Source: Adiantum capillus-veneris
Taxonomy: Eukaryota > Streptophyta > Polypodiopsida > Polypodiales > Pteridaceae
Length of the DNA stretch: 64,000 nucleotides
NCBI GenBank assembly: GCA_014529385.2
Contig: CM043964.1
Span: forward strand, 105,449,587 to 105,513,586
Direction: 5' to 3'
Shown here: positions 45,412 through 57,237 of the stretch, in pieces
Layout: each line of letters opens with the position of its first letter
Position numbering within the stretch: position 1 is the first letter of the stretch
Notes under the pieces: generated by a model
The model's input: the letters and a program-made list of their open reading frames with translations, nothing else
Databases searched by the model: none
What the model was told of the DNA's origin: nothing
Made by a program: the position numbers and the translations under genes

Positions 45412-47790
45412 TGATAGCCGTTTTTTCGGCTCTTTGTAATTGCCACAGTGAGTTACCTCACCCTACCAAAATCACCCAAACACTGTGGCTATCCCTACCA
45501 TTTCACTGTACATAGGCGTGCGTGAGTCACGGGACTTTTTCCATATCTTCTTAAAAACCCTCAGCTAGCTAGTCACTGGGCTAGGTGAGCCAAAAAAAAT
45601 AAAAAAAATAAAAAAATAAAAGTATATTATGGCCTCTTTGTGTGTAAATATTTCATTGTATATATGGCCTAAATATAGAGATTTTTTATAATTATTTTGG
45701 TATTTTATTTAAATATTTCTACTTAGGTGTGTGTTTTATTAAACCTATGTACACCTTCTTTCATCCTCTTACACCATAATTTTATTTTTTTGCCAATATG
45801 TACATACTCTAACCTCATATTTTTCCTTTATACAAATCACTCCCACATTTTCACCCTCACCCTCGTGAAAACAAAAAATTGATTTCTACTCATTGGTTAC
45901 TTTTATTATATTATTTACTTGCATACATTTTCCTCTTTCACCCAAAATAATTCAAGGAGGGACCATATCATATGATTCCAATATCTTTCCATATCCATAA
46001 CTCCTCCATATTTTTATTATTATTTTTACTCATTATTCTAACACCATGTGCTCATTGAGCTAAAGTCCAAAGTCCATGAATAGTCCATACACTAGTCCCA
46101 CCATGTATATATTTCTTATTTCACCAATAATCCTCCTCCATGCATGGGTCAAGGGCAACTTGAATGCTTTGTATTATAATATGACAAAGGAGGGGCTCAC
46201 TCTTGGATGCATTGTACAAATTCAACAAAGGAGGGGACCACTAAAAGACTTTTGCAGGCCTAAAAAACAGGCTTTTTGGTGAGAATTTTGGCACCTATCT
46301 CCACTCCGAATTTGGAGCGGTGGTCAAAAGAGAAAATGTAGCCCACGCTCTGAATAATCACCCCAAATTTTTTCATGATTTTTGGAGCTACCAGCTGTGA
46401 GCTATGATTTTTTTAGTGGACCCCAGTTTTCCCATGCTATGCAGCCACACTCTCTCTTCCACTTTATCATTTTCCTCTTTCACACACACTTCTCCACTCA
46501 TCATCCCCATCTCTCTCACCACTCCTCTCTGCACACTACTCACCTTCTCCTCAACCTTGAAGAATAAGAGAAACCATGGTGAACTCATACCTCCCACACA
46601 CAATTCCATTCCAAAATTGACCACCTAGTCTCATTTTTCCTCCTCCAAATTACCCATATCTATCAAAAAACCACAAAATTCAGCCTCTTCTCTTAAAAGA
46701 CAGCATCATGGTGGTTGATTACTCAGCTTCAATTACCTTGTCTCTCAAGGAAGGTCAAGAGTGGAGAAAAAATGTACCGTCAAAGCTAGTGGACCGTCAA
46801 CAAGCGTCAAAATTGGCCCTACTCAAGACACTTGGAGCATCAACCTTGTAAGAAATCCACCTTTTCTTACCTCTTAAGAGTTTTTCTTCCTTATTTGTAT
46901 CCTACATGGATACTCCCATTGTAAATATTCAATTCCATTTGTAAATTAATACTAACTCTACTAACACTAACCCACTATGAAAAGTCCTATCACCTCCATT
47001 TCTCTCCTCTCTCTTTCCCCACCAACTTCTTGATAATTCCAAGCAAAAGAAATTAGATAAATTGCTGAAAATCTAACCCAACCATGGTTAGAGGAGTAAC
47101 CCTAGCCTTCAAAATTGCTATAAAAGGAGGGTGTAGCTAGCATAAAAGGGGGGAAGCCATAAGCAAGAGCACTATGCTATAGCTTGAGAAGCCAAGCTCA
47201 ACCTCTCTAGAAGGAGCTCTTGAGTGGAAGCTCATTGTCTTATGCATGTGCATGTGTTGTAATAGGGGATTAGCAAGGGAAATCTATGCCATTGTAAGAG
47301 AGAGAGTGATCATTCAATTGAGAGTAGGAAATCTATCATTTCTCCTACTAGTGTAAGCCCAACATTCGCTGAATCAAGGAGGGTGGATTTGGACTAATCT
47401 TGGATATTTTGTCTCCCTTCCAACGTGAAGTAATGGACAAGAATGATGCGTAAGTGTCTTGGTTTTTTTTTAAGTTCTTGATAGCTTGTCTCTGGTGTTG
47501 TCATCAATCTAGCCATAAATCCCACATACTGTAAGAGGGCGACAGGGTGGAGAGGACTCCCTTGGCCTTAAGACAGTGATTGGGGTGGCTTTTCTAGTGA
47601 TGTGTTGTGGTGAAATTTACGCAAGCTATGTTGAACAAGTACTAATCTCACTTTGATTTGTCATGAAAGATTTGTAAGAAGGTATTAATGCAACAAGCAC
47701 CCCCTCCCCCTTTCTCTCTCTTTCTTAAATATATAGTTGTGTTTGCTTGATCATCGCCAATACGTTTCAAAGCAGCCCGAGCACTATCTT

Positions 47791-47822
<32 letters not shown>

Positions 47823-48085
47823 TCGTGTTTTAGTGTGTGAGAGTATTCCATTGGTGTTAGGGTTAGTGTAATTCCTTGCTTGTTTGTGGGTTGCTCTAAC
47901 GATTCTCCTCTTTTGCGTCCTAGTTCGCTCTTAAACTAGGTGGTGCCCCTTGTGTAGTTGGGATTTGGCAGTGGGTTTGTTGTTTTGGTTTGTGTTGTGT
48001 TGTGCCCCAGCCCCATTGAGCAGCACGGGAGCCTTGAAGGGTGTCTAGAGGCCACTCTTCTTGTTGCCCGCCCCGGACCGCCTCA
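45412..48085 (+). mobile_element. solo LTR 2 (2.7 kb)
   Basis: Same ends as solo LTR 1 (TGATAGCCG...GACCGCCTCA), 365 bp longer because of internal insertions around 45720-46270. A TATAAAA box lies at 47119-47125 and a CT tract near 47790-47823. It interrupts the kinase gene. Confidence 0.85.
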
Positions 48086-48719
48086 CTACATTCAGAATTG
48101 TATATACTGCTCTCCAAGCGACTGGCAGAAGCAGTAGAACCCGATGTTCCCTCAATGGCAACCTCCTCAATAAACGGTTCTCCAACTTGGCTGCTCCCCA
48201 TGACTCTGGTGATAGCCATTCGCATTTTCTTGCTTAGGCCAAACTGTGTGTCTATGTGGGATGCTCGCCTTGACCTCTCCTTTTCAGCTCTCCATCTAGT
48301 GTTCCAATGCTCTAGCTTACCCTTGTCTACTTCTTGAGGGCATTCCTCTTTCAAATCAGAGGCCACCTTGGGAAAATTGCCCACCCAACTGCTCAGTAAT
48401 GAGATTATTGATTCGGTTGTTTTGTCTGGATATAACAACAACATTTTGCGGGCAATATCACTGTATAATGATTGCAATCTAGACTCATCTGCAACAATCT
48501 GCGCTATATCGTCGGGATCTAGTGCACTGATGATCGTAATCAACAATTGTCTAATTTTCTTTTTGAACTCTATCATTGAAGTAGCAGAAGGATCCATTTT
48601 GCCTGCAATGGTATTATTGCAAACAACACATTGTGAAATATAACTATGTGCAACTGCATTTGGATCTTTTCTACGTGAAAGAAAAAGTGCAGTATAGACC
48701 ATAGATCTCGTACGCTTTT

Positions 48720-49700
48720 GTAGTGACACACCTAATCGCAATTGCAACCATGTGCCAATGCCTCACCGTATGACAACTTACAAATAGATGCTCCTGTCAT
48801 TCTAGCAGCAACACACCTAGTCGCAATTGCAACCATGTGCCGAAGCATGAATGACTGGGAGCAACATAAAACATAGTCACCCTACGCTTTTGCAATGACA
48901 CACCTAGCCACAATTGCAACCATGTGCCAGTGCATCCACGCACGGTGAATTCTTTCAAATAGATGCTCCTGTCATTCTAGCAGCAACACACCTAGTCGCA
49001 ATTGCAACCATGTGCCGAAGCATGAATGACTGGGAGCAACATAAAACATAGTCATCCTACGCTTTTGCAATGACACACCTAGTCGCAATTGCAACCATGT
49101 GCCAATGCATCCACGCACGATGTCTTCTTTCAAGATTCAAGCATATGAAGCATTATGAAATTATTTGAGCACACATTCATGCATTAGATGCTACCGTCAA
49201 TCTAGCAGCAACACACCTAGTCGCAATTGCAACCATGTGCCGAAGCATGAATGACGGGAAGCAACATAAAACATAGTCATCTTGCGTTTTTGCAATGACA
49301 CACCTAGCCGCAATTGCAACCATGTGCCAGTGTATCCACGCACGGTGACTTCTTTCAAACAGATGCTCCTGTCACTCTAGCGGCAACACACCTAGTCGCA
49401 ATTGCAACCATGTGCCGAAGCATGAATGACTGGGAGCAACATAAAACATAATCACCCTACGCTTTTGCAATGACACACCTAGCCGCAATTACAACCATGT
49501 GCCAGTGCATTCATGCACGGTTACTTCTTTCAAACAAATGCTCCTGTCATTCTAGCAGCAACACACCTAGTTGCAATTGCAACCATGTGCCGAAGCATGA
49601 ATGACTGGGAGCAATATAAAACATAATCATCGTACGCTTTTGCAATGACACACCTAGCCGCAATTGCAACCATGTGCCAGTGCATCCACGTACGATGATT
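48720..49700. repeat. subterminal tandem repeat, 175-bp unit, right end
   Basis: CTCCTGTCATTCTAGCAGC or variants mark units at 48791, 48966, 49191, 49366 and 49541 (periods 175, 225, 175, 175). A partial unit precedes them. Each unit holds two copies of CACACCTAG-YCGCAATTGCAACC separated by about 90 bp, with the 8-bp palindrome GCAATTGC at the core. Unrelated to the 151-bp repeat at the left end. Confidence 0.93.
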
Positions 49701-49883
49701 TGATAAAAGAAATTTTATACCTTTAAGTTTTAACGCAAAAAACTCAAAAAAACATCAATAAAATAAGGAAGGGTTTAAAAAATTACTGCTACATTGCTTT
49801 GAGAATGTGGAAAGCTGCCAGAAAGTTTGCTGAAGACTTTTCAATGTACCTCTTTTGTGAAAAAGACAAGCACCGGCGTCGCC

Positions 49884-49892
49884 TTTATATAG
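49884..49892 (-). promoter_or_regulatory. right-end promoter of the hAT-like element
   Basis: TTTATATAG reads CTATATAAA towards the kinase. Outside it lies GC-rich sequence with CCCGCCAGG/CCCGTCGGG words, mirroring the left end. It is likely to drive the minus-strand cargo. Confidence 0.55.
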
Positions 49893-50102
49893 CCACGGCG
49901 GGCCTGGCGGGGAAATAACTTTACCCGACGGGCCCGAAGGGCAAACTAATTAGCCTGGCGGGCTACGAGCCGGTCTCTAGGTTTCCCTGGAGGTCAAAAA
50001 AGATGAATGTCAATTAACATAATATTTGTTATTTTGCATTTCTATTGTTATTAACCTGAAATTATAGTGTGATCACGTCATTTTGAAATCCCTGCCAGTG
50101 AA

Positions 50103-50965
50103 GTTAATAACCGCGATTATTAATTTTTAGCTCAAATTTGACCAAGGTTCATACCATTGACGCATTTGCATGTGTACAAACAACTTTTGTAAAGGCACAA
50201 AAGATTTGGATCAACTGGCAAAAAATTGGGTAAAAACTAAAGTTTGTACCGACTTTCTGAATCTTGAGTGTAAATTGGTGGAAAATTTGTCCAAATTTGT
50301 GAAATTTGATTCATAGGCTTATATTGATGTGATAAACATGTTTATATGCTCAGTTGACCAAAAAGATGCAAAAAATGCATATTGTAAATAATCCGATTAT
50401 TTACATCTGCTTTTGACCAAGTTAGCATATCATTAGCTTTATCATGTTGTAATAAGCCCATAAACCAAATTTGGTAAGATTTGGATCATTGGATTGGAAA
50501 TTGTGACCAAATTTGCAAAGTTAGTATGCGGACAGAAAATTGATGACCATTTCACCAAAACTTGTCCAAATTTGTTGAAACTTGGCTACAGACCTTAACT
50601 TGAGGTGCTTAACAGATCTATGTCAAAGTTGGGACAAAAATTTGCAAAAATATAGATGAAGTAAATAATCACGATTATTTACATCTGCTTCAAAAAGTGA
50701 AAATTTTGCATGTTTGAGCATACCATAAGGTCAAGTATATCAAGTAGAACACCCAAATCAATTTTGGTGAAATTTGGATCACAAAAGTGAGACTTAAGCC
50801 AGATCTTGAAATCAGAGTTTGCGGACACAAAACAATTGATAAACTTGAACATAAATTATCCAAACTTGTTGAAACTTGTCCAGGGACTTTAACAGTTTGT
50901 ATACTTGCCAAACCAAGCCAGAAAGTGCAAAAAACTAGCAAAAGTAAATAATCACTATTATTTAC
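50103..50965 (+). repeat. array of 22-bp palindromes in leader B
   Basis: Four sites built on GTAAATAATCG joined to its reverse complement start at 50103 (degenerate), 50384 (one central base lost), 50661 (one mismatch) and 50944 (two mismatches). Spacings are 281, 277 and 283 bp. Surrounding sequence repeats loosely (AAATTTGACCAA, AATTTGGTAAGATTTGGATCA). The spacing matches that in leader A although the palindrome sequence differs. Confidence 0.93.
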
Positions 50966-51240
50966 TATTGCTACCTAGGGACACCAATTTTGACTTTTGA
51001 ACTTGTACAATGTTAGACCAGCATAATATAAAGCCACCGGGTAATTTTGGATTCAATTGGATCCAAATCGGTACATGTTCACTCAGTTTACAAGTTGCAG
51101 ATTGATTCTTTGATTTTTTGCCAAAGTCGCATCTAAAAGTCATTTGCTGACTCCCATAGCTAGATTTGAATTGATACACATAGACCAATCATGACAGTTA
51201 GCAAAAACTCTACTGTCTTTATAGAAGAATAATTAACTTG

Positions 51241-51255
51241 ATCAAATTTTTACAG
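51241..51255 (+). promoter_or_regulatory. candidate splice acceptor before gag B
   Basis: ATCAAATTTTTACAG is a pyrimidine-rich 3' splice-site-like sequence just upstream of gag. Paired with the donor at 36580 it would remove the palindrome-bearing leader. Confidence 0.4.
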
Positions 51256-51340
51256 GAATCAGATTGCAGACAAGGAATTGGTAGCTTGACAGAAAGTTGC
51301 AATCGAGTCAAGTGGAAATTGACATCAAGTCAATCCAAAG

Positions 51341-52159
51341 GTGAGTACTCTATCCAGGGCTTCACAAGTCTTTATGAACCTTAGATCTAGCCGTGTACTA
51401 CAAAACCAAGGCATATTTGGAGAAACCTCCAGTAGAGTATCCACCAAAGAAAACGTGAATCAAGGCAATTCCTTGCACACTATTCCGGAAGAAGTCTCAC
51501 ACACTTTTTCTGATTCGACGTCCGGAATGTCTTCTTATTCGACTCACTCAAAAACCGGAACGACAATGCGCTATAAGCATATACTCACCTTTTATAAGAC
51601 TAATCGCCATGGAGCTCAGGTTTACCTGGATCCTAACAAAGAGTACGCTATTCGCATTGATGACCATGGTATTGAGTTCAAAGAAGAAATCAGGACAAAC
51701 AAACAAGGAAAAATATACATAGATCGAAATGGAACTCAGTATTTACAAGTTGAAAACCCTGACGTGATAGACAAATGGGGGCTAGAAGTAAACACCATAA
51801 TCCCAGATATGTCAGCGAAAGAAGGACCACCAAACTTAGAGTTCGAGGGATACGATCAAGTAGATTTGAAGCCTTTGAAACGACTTAGTACGGATAATCC
51901 TAGGATCGGAGTCTATTGTTGGGAGGATAGAGACGTAAAAGATCTTTTGTGGACTTCACATGCCAAATCAAGACAACTAACGGCCATGAAGATCATCTAT
52001 ATCTTCAAGATCAAGGATAAGAGATTGTCAGACCTACCTACCTACTTGTTTAGGGATTGTTATAACAACAACTTTGTTATGATGACTCTTGAGGAGGTAG
52101 AACAAACCAAATACCAAGGGTATTCCATAAGGGATTGGATATTGGGACAAGGACCATAA
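51341..52159 (+). pseudogene. element B gag-proximal ORF
   Basis: A 272-codon frame; the first ATG is at about 51374. Contents are YKHILTFYKTNRHGAQVYLD and KIYIDRNGTQYLQVENPD, then PRIGVYCWEDRDVKDLLW. No known domain was recognised. Similar wording in element A just before its zinc knuckle suggests this is the N-terminal part of gag in this group. It ends at 52159, and gag continues in another frame from 52177. Confidence 0.55.
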
Positions 52160-52176
52160 ACAATTCCAAGAGATGA

Positions 52177-53427
52177 ACACCTGAGAGATCATCTAAAAGT
52201 AATGTTAAGAAACTAGAAACCACCTCATCACGAAGAAAACCGGGTGACACTAGGGCCAGTTCAGGGCTACATGAGTCACTATTTCCAATAAACTGGTTTG
52301 AAGGACTCGGAACAGAACCAACTGCCAAGAGACCAGGAGTTGAACAAAACAAACGCGTCAGACCAGTTGATTTTCAGAAATGGGTCAGAAAATACAGTGG
52401 ATCAGGGGATCCATACGACCACTTAGCCAACTTTAAGGAAGTGCTAAGAGCAAAACGAATATTCGATTTCCATACTCAATTCAAGGGGTTTGGAATGACA
52501 TTAGAAGGAAAAGCATTGACATGGTTCCAAAACATTCCACCAAGGTCAATCATGGACTTGAACACTTTAGCTCAAGGATTTGTAGCTGCTTGTTCCAAAA
52601 CTGGGATCAAACACAATATGGTAGCTCAAATTTATAGCTTAAAATAGAAACATGGTGAGTCTGTTAGGGATTGTGCCACGCGAATGAAGCGATACATTGC
52701 CAGATGCCCAGAGCTAGAGATACCTGCAGAAGAACGACTGGTATCATTGTTTGTAGAGGGAATGCTAAATAAAGAACTTCATGCTATACTCTATAGCAAG
52801 AAGCATACAACCCTAGAAGCGTGCGTGCTAGATGCGATTGACTTAGGAGATAATTGTGATATTTTCAACAAAGAAGATATCCCTAAGGATAACCAAAATG
52901 AGAAAACAACATCCACAAAACAAGCACAAGTGGGAACAGCTGCTGCGACATTGCTTTCAGCAATAGAAGATATGCTCAAAAGGATGAACGAAATGATGAA
53001 CAACATGCAAAAAGCACCTATGAGGGGACTAGGACAAGGGATATGTCAACAGGGACAACCAATTAGGCCACAAAAATGGTGTGCAATCGAGGGTAAATGG
53101 ACCAACAATAAGACCAACGAGTGCTACTTCCGTCCAAAGTATGATGGGAATGTTCAATACGTGCCCATGAGGCCACAAGGACAACCCATGTACAGATATC
53201 ATCCTAATATGGCCCAAGCTCAAAGACCACCGATGGGTATGAAAAGACCTCAACCTGTGTCGGGTCAGCAACCTCCATATCTAGGACATAATGCAGTGCC
53301 TCTAAAGAACATGCATTCTGAAGGAGTCGTAGATGAACAAGCACTAGTGCCTGTTACACCTTATGCTGAGCCTAGCCCATCTATAGTATTGGTAGAGGGA
53401 GATTGGTATAATTGACATTCACCACCA
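52177..53427 (+). pseudogene. element B gag (Retrotrans_gag domain)
   Basis: The capsid region of a Ty3/gypsy gag. Around 52366-52720 it reads YSGSGDPYDHLANFKEVLRA and GKALTWFQNIPPRSIMDLNT, then GESVRDCATRMKRYI, the standard Retrotrans_gag order. The single frame is broken by a TAG at 52645 and a TGA at 53413. The tail is rich in Gln, Pro and Met (MRPQGQPMYRYHPNMAQAQ), typical of gag linkers. Confidence 0.85.
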
Positions 53428-54219
53428 ATGGAGGAATTTGTGACTTATGATCCACCAGAGCTTGCACCAATGTATTATGTAGCTAATCAAGGTGTCAAAC
53501 CTCCTATGGTAAGACCCATGATTAAGCCACAAACGAGAAATTGTCACAATTGTAGTGCATATGATCATTGGAAAAATGAATATCTAGAGCCTGACAAAAA
53601 CCTCAAGCCAATTGAAGCTTATTGCATACAATGTTACAAAAAGAGAGGACACTTTCCAAAAGATTGTCCTAAAAATCTTTTAAACAAGGCTAAAACAGTA
53701 GTAAACGTAGTCCAAGTGATACCTAGTAGCTCGTCTGAGAGTGAACCGATTGTTCCAATCAAGGTAATCACTAGAGCTCAGGCTAAGAAAAAGAAACACA
53801 TCTCCTCTGATGATTCAGAGACTAAAAAAGCTGCCTCTCAAAAGATCAAAAGAAGCAGAAGCAAAAGGTATGAATTGAGGAAACAGAAACAACGAGCTGA
53901 AATCAAGGAGAAAACAAAACAACTATTGCAAGAAAAGGTAAAAGAAATTGGAAGTGAAATCAAGGAAACAACCGTGAAATCTAGAGGATCAACTTTGGTT
54001 GATAAAATTTTTGAGCCTCTTAATGCAGCCTTGGAAACTTACCAAGTAGGACTTAAAGTAGGCCGAAACATGGAAAACAAATGGAAGAACTATCATTCTC
54101 CATACATGGAAGCAGCTAAGCTTGAAACTTATCAAAATTTGGTAAGAATCATGCAAGAAATTTTGAAAAACAAAAACCCAAGATTGAAAGTATCACAAAA
54201 CTTAAGGAGCTTGTGGTAA
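53428..54219 (+). pseudogene. element B nucleocapsid region
   Basis: Continues gag in the same frame. Two zinc knuckles: CHNCSAYDHWKNEY, where the last Cys is replaced by Tyr, and CIQCYKKRGHFPKDC, which has five instead of four residues before His. A Lys/Glu-rich helical region follows (RAQAKKKKH, ELRKQKQRAEIKEKTKQ), then a stretch resembling the helical part after the zinc knuckle in element A. Confidence 0.8.
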
Positions 54220-54715
54220 GAGACACTAGAGAAAAAAAAAGATGTGGTGGTAGAACCCCACCTTGAAAGAAAAGAACCAGAACTTATAATTCCTTAGACA
54301 AAATTCCATTCGTAGAGGAAGATTGGCTAGGATACTTATGGAAAAAAGTTAGAGAGATCAATGATGGGAGCCTCACTCTAAAGTCAGCTCCTATAGAGGA
54401 AGTTTGGTTAGACAACCTACCACCTGATATGGACATGGATGTACAATCCTTGTATGGGGATTGCGGATCTGAAGCTTTAGAAATGTCGAAACCATTGACC
54501 TTGAAAACATTACCCTCTTACTTGGGAGATAACGAAGATGAATCCATAGTCTGTAAGACCACTTAAGTAAAAAGAACCGAACAGACCCTAGAAGTAGACA
54601 ACATTCATTCAATCATGTCTACACCCATCAAATGCACTCTTACTTTGGGAGAATTGTTAAAACTTAGACCATATTTATGGAATGATCTACATAAAACCCT
54701 ATAGAAGGTGGGATA
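54220..54715 (+). other. decayed linker between gag and protease
   Basis: A coding-like stretch (EEDWLGYLWKKVREINDGSL, LPSYLGDNEDES) interrupted by stops. It is probably the polyprotein linker; no domain was recognised. Confidence 0.5.
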
Positions 54716-55120
54716 ATGGGGCTAATCTCAAAAAATTTGGGAAAATTGAAAAACAAAATGGATAACAAAGAGATTCGATTTGTTCCAATGAACAAAGTTG
54801 GAGAATATTACGAAGAAGAAGGAGGAAACACAACCCTTCCAGTGAAATATAATGACATTGAAACCATGGCAATACTGGATAGTGGAGCAGGCATAGCCAT
54901 AGCCACGCAAGCAGTATGGGAATCTTGGGGACAACCAGCCATTAGACAAACTCGAATGAAATTGCAATTGGCTGATGGACATATTGAAAGACCCTTAGGA
55001 CTACTAGAGAAACTGATAGTTAATTCTTGTGGGATTGAATATCAACACACTTTTTTCGTAGTGGACTTTGGGAAAAAACTCAGTTACAAAATCATATTGG
55101 GAAGACCTTTCATGCGATAG
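54716..55120 (+). pseudogene. element B first retropepsin (before RT)
   Basis: Retroviral-type aspartic protease. The active site is AILDSGAG (DSGA in place of the common DTGA), the flap side reads GHIERPLGLLE, and the domain ends with the conserved hydrophobic-hydrophobic-G motif as IILGRPFMR. It is the normal gypsy position, between gag and RT. The frame stops at 55120, directly after the domain. Confidence 0.85.
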
Positions 55121-55278
55121 GTACAACTTATCCAAGATTGGGGAAATAATTATCTGTACTTGAAGCAAGTGGGATCTATACCAAGGGTAAATCTAAAAGA
55201 TCACACTTATAGAGATGTCTTGAAAACACCCATACAAGAGTTTGATCCAGTCTCTTCGGCTGAAATTAAGCTTCCATC

Positions 55279-55758
55279 TTGGTTAAACAAAAACACTCCT
55301 ATTTGGATGTGTGGAGCCTCAGAAATGGGAATTTAAAACGAGAAGAATGTATTTTAGAAAGGGATTGCACAGACGAAGCCTATGTACCTGAACCCTTTCC
55401 CGAGCATTTGTTTGAGCCATTTGAGTGGACTCAAATTTTAGCAACAACGGATGTATGTGTAAATACGTTTATGTCTACTCAATTTTGCAAGGAGGACGAC
55501 TACGACATAATTCCCATCGAAATGATTTCAACCCTCAACAGTGAAGATGGAAATGAGGAACCCAAGGACTTGATGAAAGCTCAACAAGTCTTTTCAGACC
55601 TCTACTACGATGCAACAGATGAGTTAGATGAACACTCAGCTACCTCAGAAGATTCGGGGTCAGAAAAAGAGCATACAAGAGCTAAACTACTCATGAAAGG
55701 AGGGGAGGAAAAGTTTTTTGACTTTCCTAACCAGAAATTGAGAAAACAAAAATGGTAG
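55279..55758 (+). pseudogene. element B pol linker
   Basis: An acidic frame (PEPFPEHLFEPFEWTQILATT, DELDEHSATSEDSGSEKEH) between protease and RT. It has no enzymatic motif and is in a different frame from both neighbours. Confidence 0.5.
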
Positions 55759-55896
55759 AGACGAAAAAGAGACACCAAAAATGTGAAAGCTAGACCTATT
55801 ATCTCTAGTAGAACACAATTCCTGATGTAGATAAATGCAAATGATTGTGTCAAGGATAAAATCACTGGCAAATATCCTTCAAACGAAAATCCAAAA

Positions 55897-57237
55897 ATGT
55901 CAAAAAAATCGAGAAAAACGAGGAAGGATACTCAAGCAAAGCCAAACAAACAGGACAAGGAGCCAACCATGACACGAGTTGAGCGGAAAAAGAAATATCA
56001 AGAGTTAAAAAACGCTCTAAAGGAGATATACACAAGTGAAATGGGAACCACGAAAGAGGATGGTAAGGATGTAATGAGTGTTCCATCCCATTACAAAATC
56101 ATAGCCGACCAACCTGTTAGGGAATTACGAAAACAAGGCAAATCCTACGAAGGGCCTGAGAAAGCGAAAAAGATAGAATTGGCTGAACTAGGGGAAGAAC
56201 CTAGGCGTGCCTACATTGCAAATGACCTAACAGAGGATGAAGGAGAGCTTTTGCTAAGCTTGCTAAAAGAATACCAAGATATCTTTGCTTGGTCTTACAA
56301 GGATCTCAAGGGTGTTGATCCAAAAATTTGTCAATATACCATATCCATGAGAGATGATGCAAAACCAAGTAGACAAAGGCCATACACATAAAATGAAACA
56401 TTTGCCAGAAAGATCAAAGAAGATATTGAAAAACTAAAGGAAGTCGAATTCGTTTACAAAATTTAATACACAGGTTGGGTGTCTTCAATTGTGGTAGTAC
56501 CCAAAAAGAATGGAAAATTACGAGTGTGTGTCAATCTCAAAAAAGTGAATGCAGCTATCATTAGAGACAACTTTCCTCTTCCAATCACCAAGCATGTTTT
56601 AGAACGAGTTGCAGAGAAAGAAGCTTACAGTTTCTTAGATGGCTTTTTGGGATAGAATTAACTCTTGCTTGACCCAAAAGATCAGCATAAAACTGCTTTT
56701 ACAATAGAATGGGATATTTTTGGTTATTGGATTATGCCCTTTGAATTAACTAATGCTCCAGCCACCTTTCAAAGATTGATGAGCCATGATTTTAAAGAAT
56801 ATCTTAGGAAATTCTTGGAAGTATATATGGATGATCTATGTGTACATTCATCAATCCAGACTGAACATTTTGAACACCTTAAAAAGGTATTCGAAAAATG
56901 TAAACTTTATAGGATTTGCTTAAATCCTAAAAAGTGCACATTCATGGGTAGACAAGGAAAAGTTCTTGGACATATAGTGTCTAAAAATGACATAGCTACT
57001 GATACCAAAAAAATTCATGTCATTGCTGATTTGCCTAGACCAACAACAGTCAAGGGGGGTCAAGTCTTCATGGGGCATTGTGGATATTACAGACGATTCA
57101 TTTACATGTACGCTATAATTTCAAAACCCATGTATAGCTTGATTACACACTTTGAATGGACCGAGGCATGTGAAGAATCCTTCATGAAGCTTAAGCAAGC
57201 TCTTATCTCAGCTCCAATATTGAAATCATACATGTAG
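55897..57237 (+). pseudogene. element B reverse transcriptase
   Basis: It opens with the lead-in typical of plant gypsy pol (LLKEYQDIFAWSYKDLKGVDP), then VSSIVVVPKKNGKLRVCV, NFPLPI and TAFTIEWDIFGYWIMPFEL. The catalytic box is VYMDDL (about 56823-56840), followed by NPKKCTFM and VLGHIVS. Stops lie at 56389, 56463 and about 56653, the last removing the usual first catalytic motif region (SFLDGFLG then stop). The enzyme cannot be made from this copy in one piece. Confidence 0.93.

Larger units (their letters stand above)
44438..48702 (-). pseudogene. atypical protein kinase gene split by a solo LTR
   Basis: The reading frame starts at ATG 48702, runs to 48086, and resumes after the inserted LTR at 45411 down to 44438. 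With the insertion and one CTAC copy removed, the frame continues without a shift (…NSEC-S-MTLGIP…). The first ~205 residues (DPDDIAQIVADE, WVGNFPKVASD) are not recognised. The kinase part has a glycine loop GSGAYG, Lys in YCAKEF, a catalytic loop HNDLHPWN and metal-binding DWG instead of DFG, then APE. The HRD Arg is Asn, so this is a non-RD, divergent kinase. Apart from the insertion no stop is seen, so the damage is recent. Residues 44438-45406 alone could still be translated as a 322-residue kinase domain. Confidence 0.82.
39238..50098 (+). mobile_element. hAT-like transposon with cargo genes
   Basis: The left end reads TAGGGATTTTAA and the right end, reversed, CAGGGATTTCAAAA, fitting the hAT Y-A-R-N-G start. 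Flanks carry TGAAGTT on both sides (39231-39237 and 50099-50105), extendable to 8 bp with one mismatch, as expected for hAT. Further in, TCAGGTTAATAA occurs at both ends in inverted orientation (about 39308 and 50046). Contents: transposase (+), RING-H2 protein (-), kinase (-), and different tandem repeats near each end. It sits in the leader of element B. Exact end bases are uncertain: the right end may include four extra bases (CCAG). Confidence 0.7.

Noticed and set aside
36820-48085. The two TGATAGCCG...CCGCCTCA repeats as the 5' and 3' LTRs of one large element.
   Set aside because: Each copy has its own target duplication (ACAT and CTAC), one interrupts a gene frame cleanly, and the sequence between them is a hAT-like transposon with no gag or pol.
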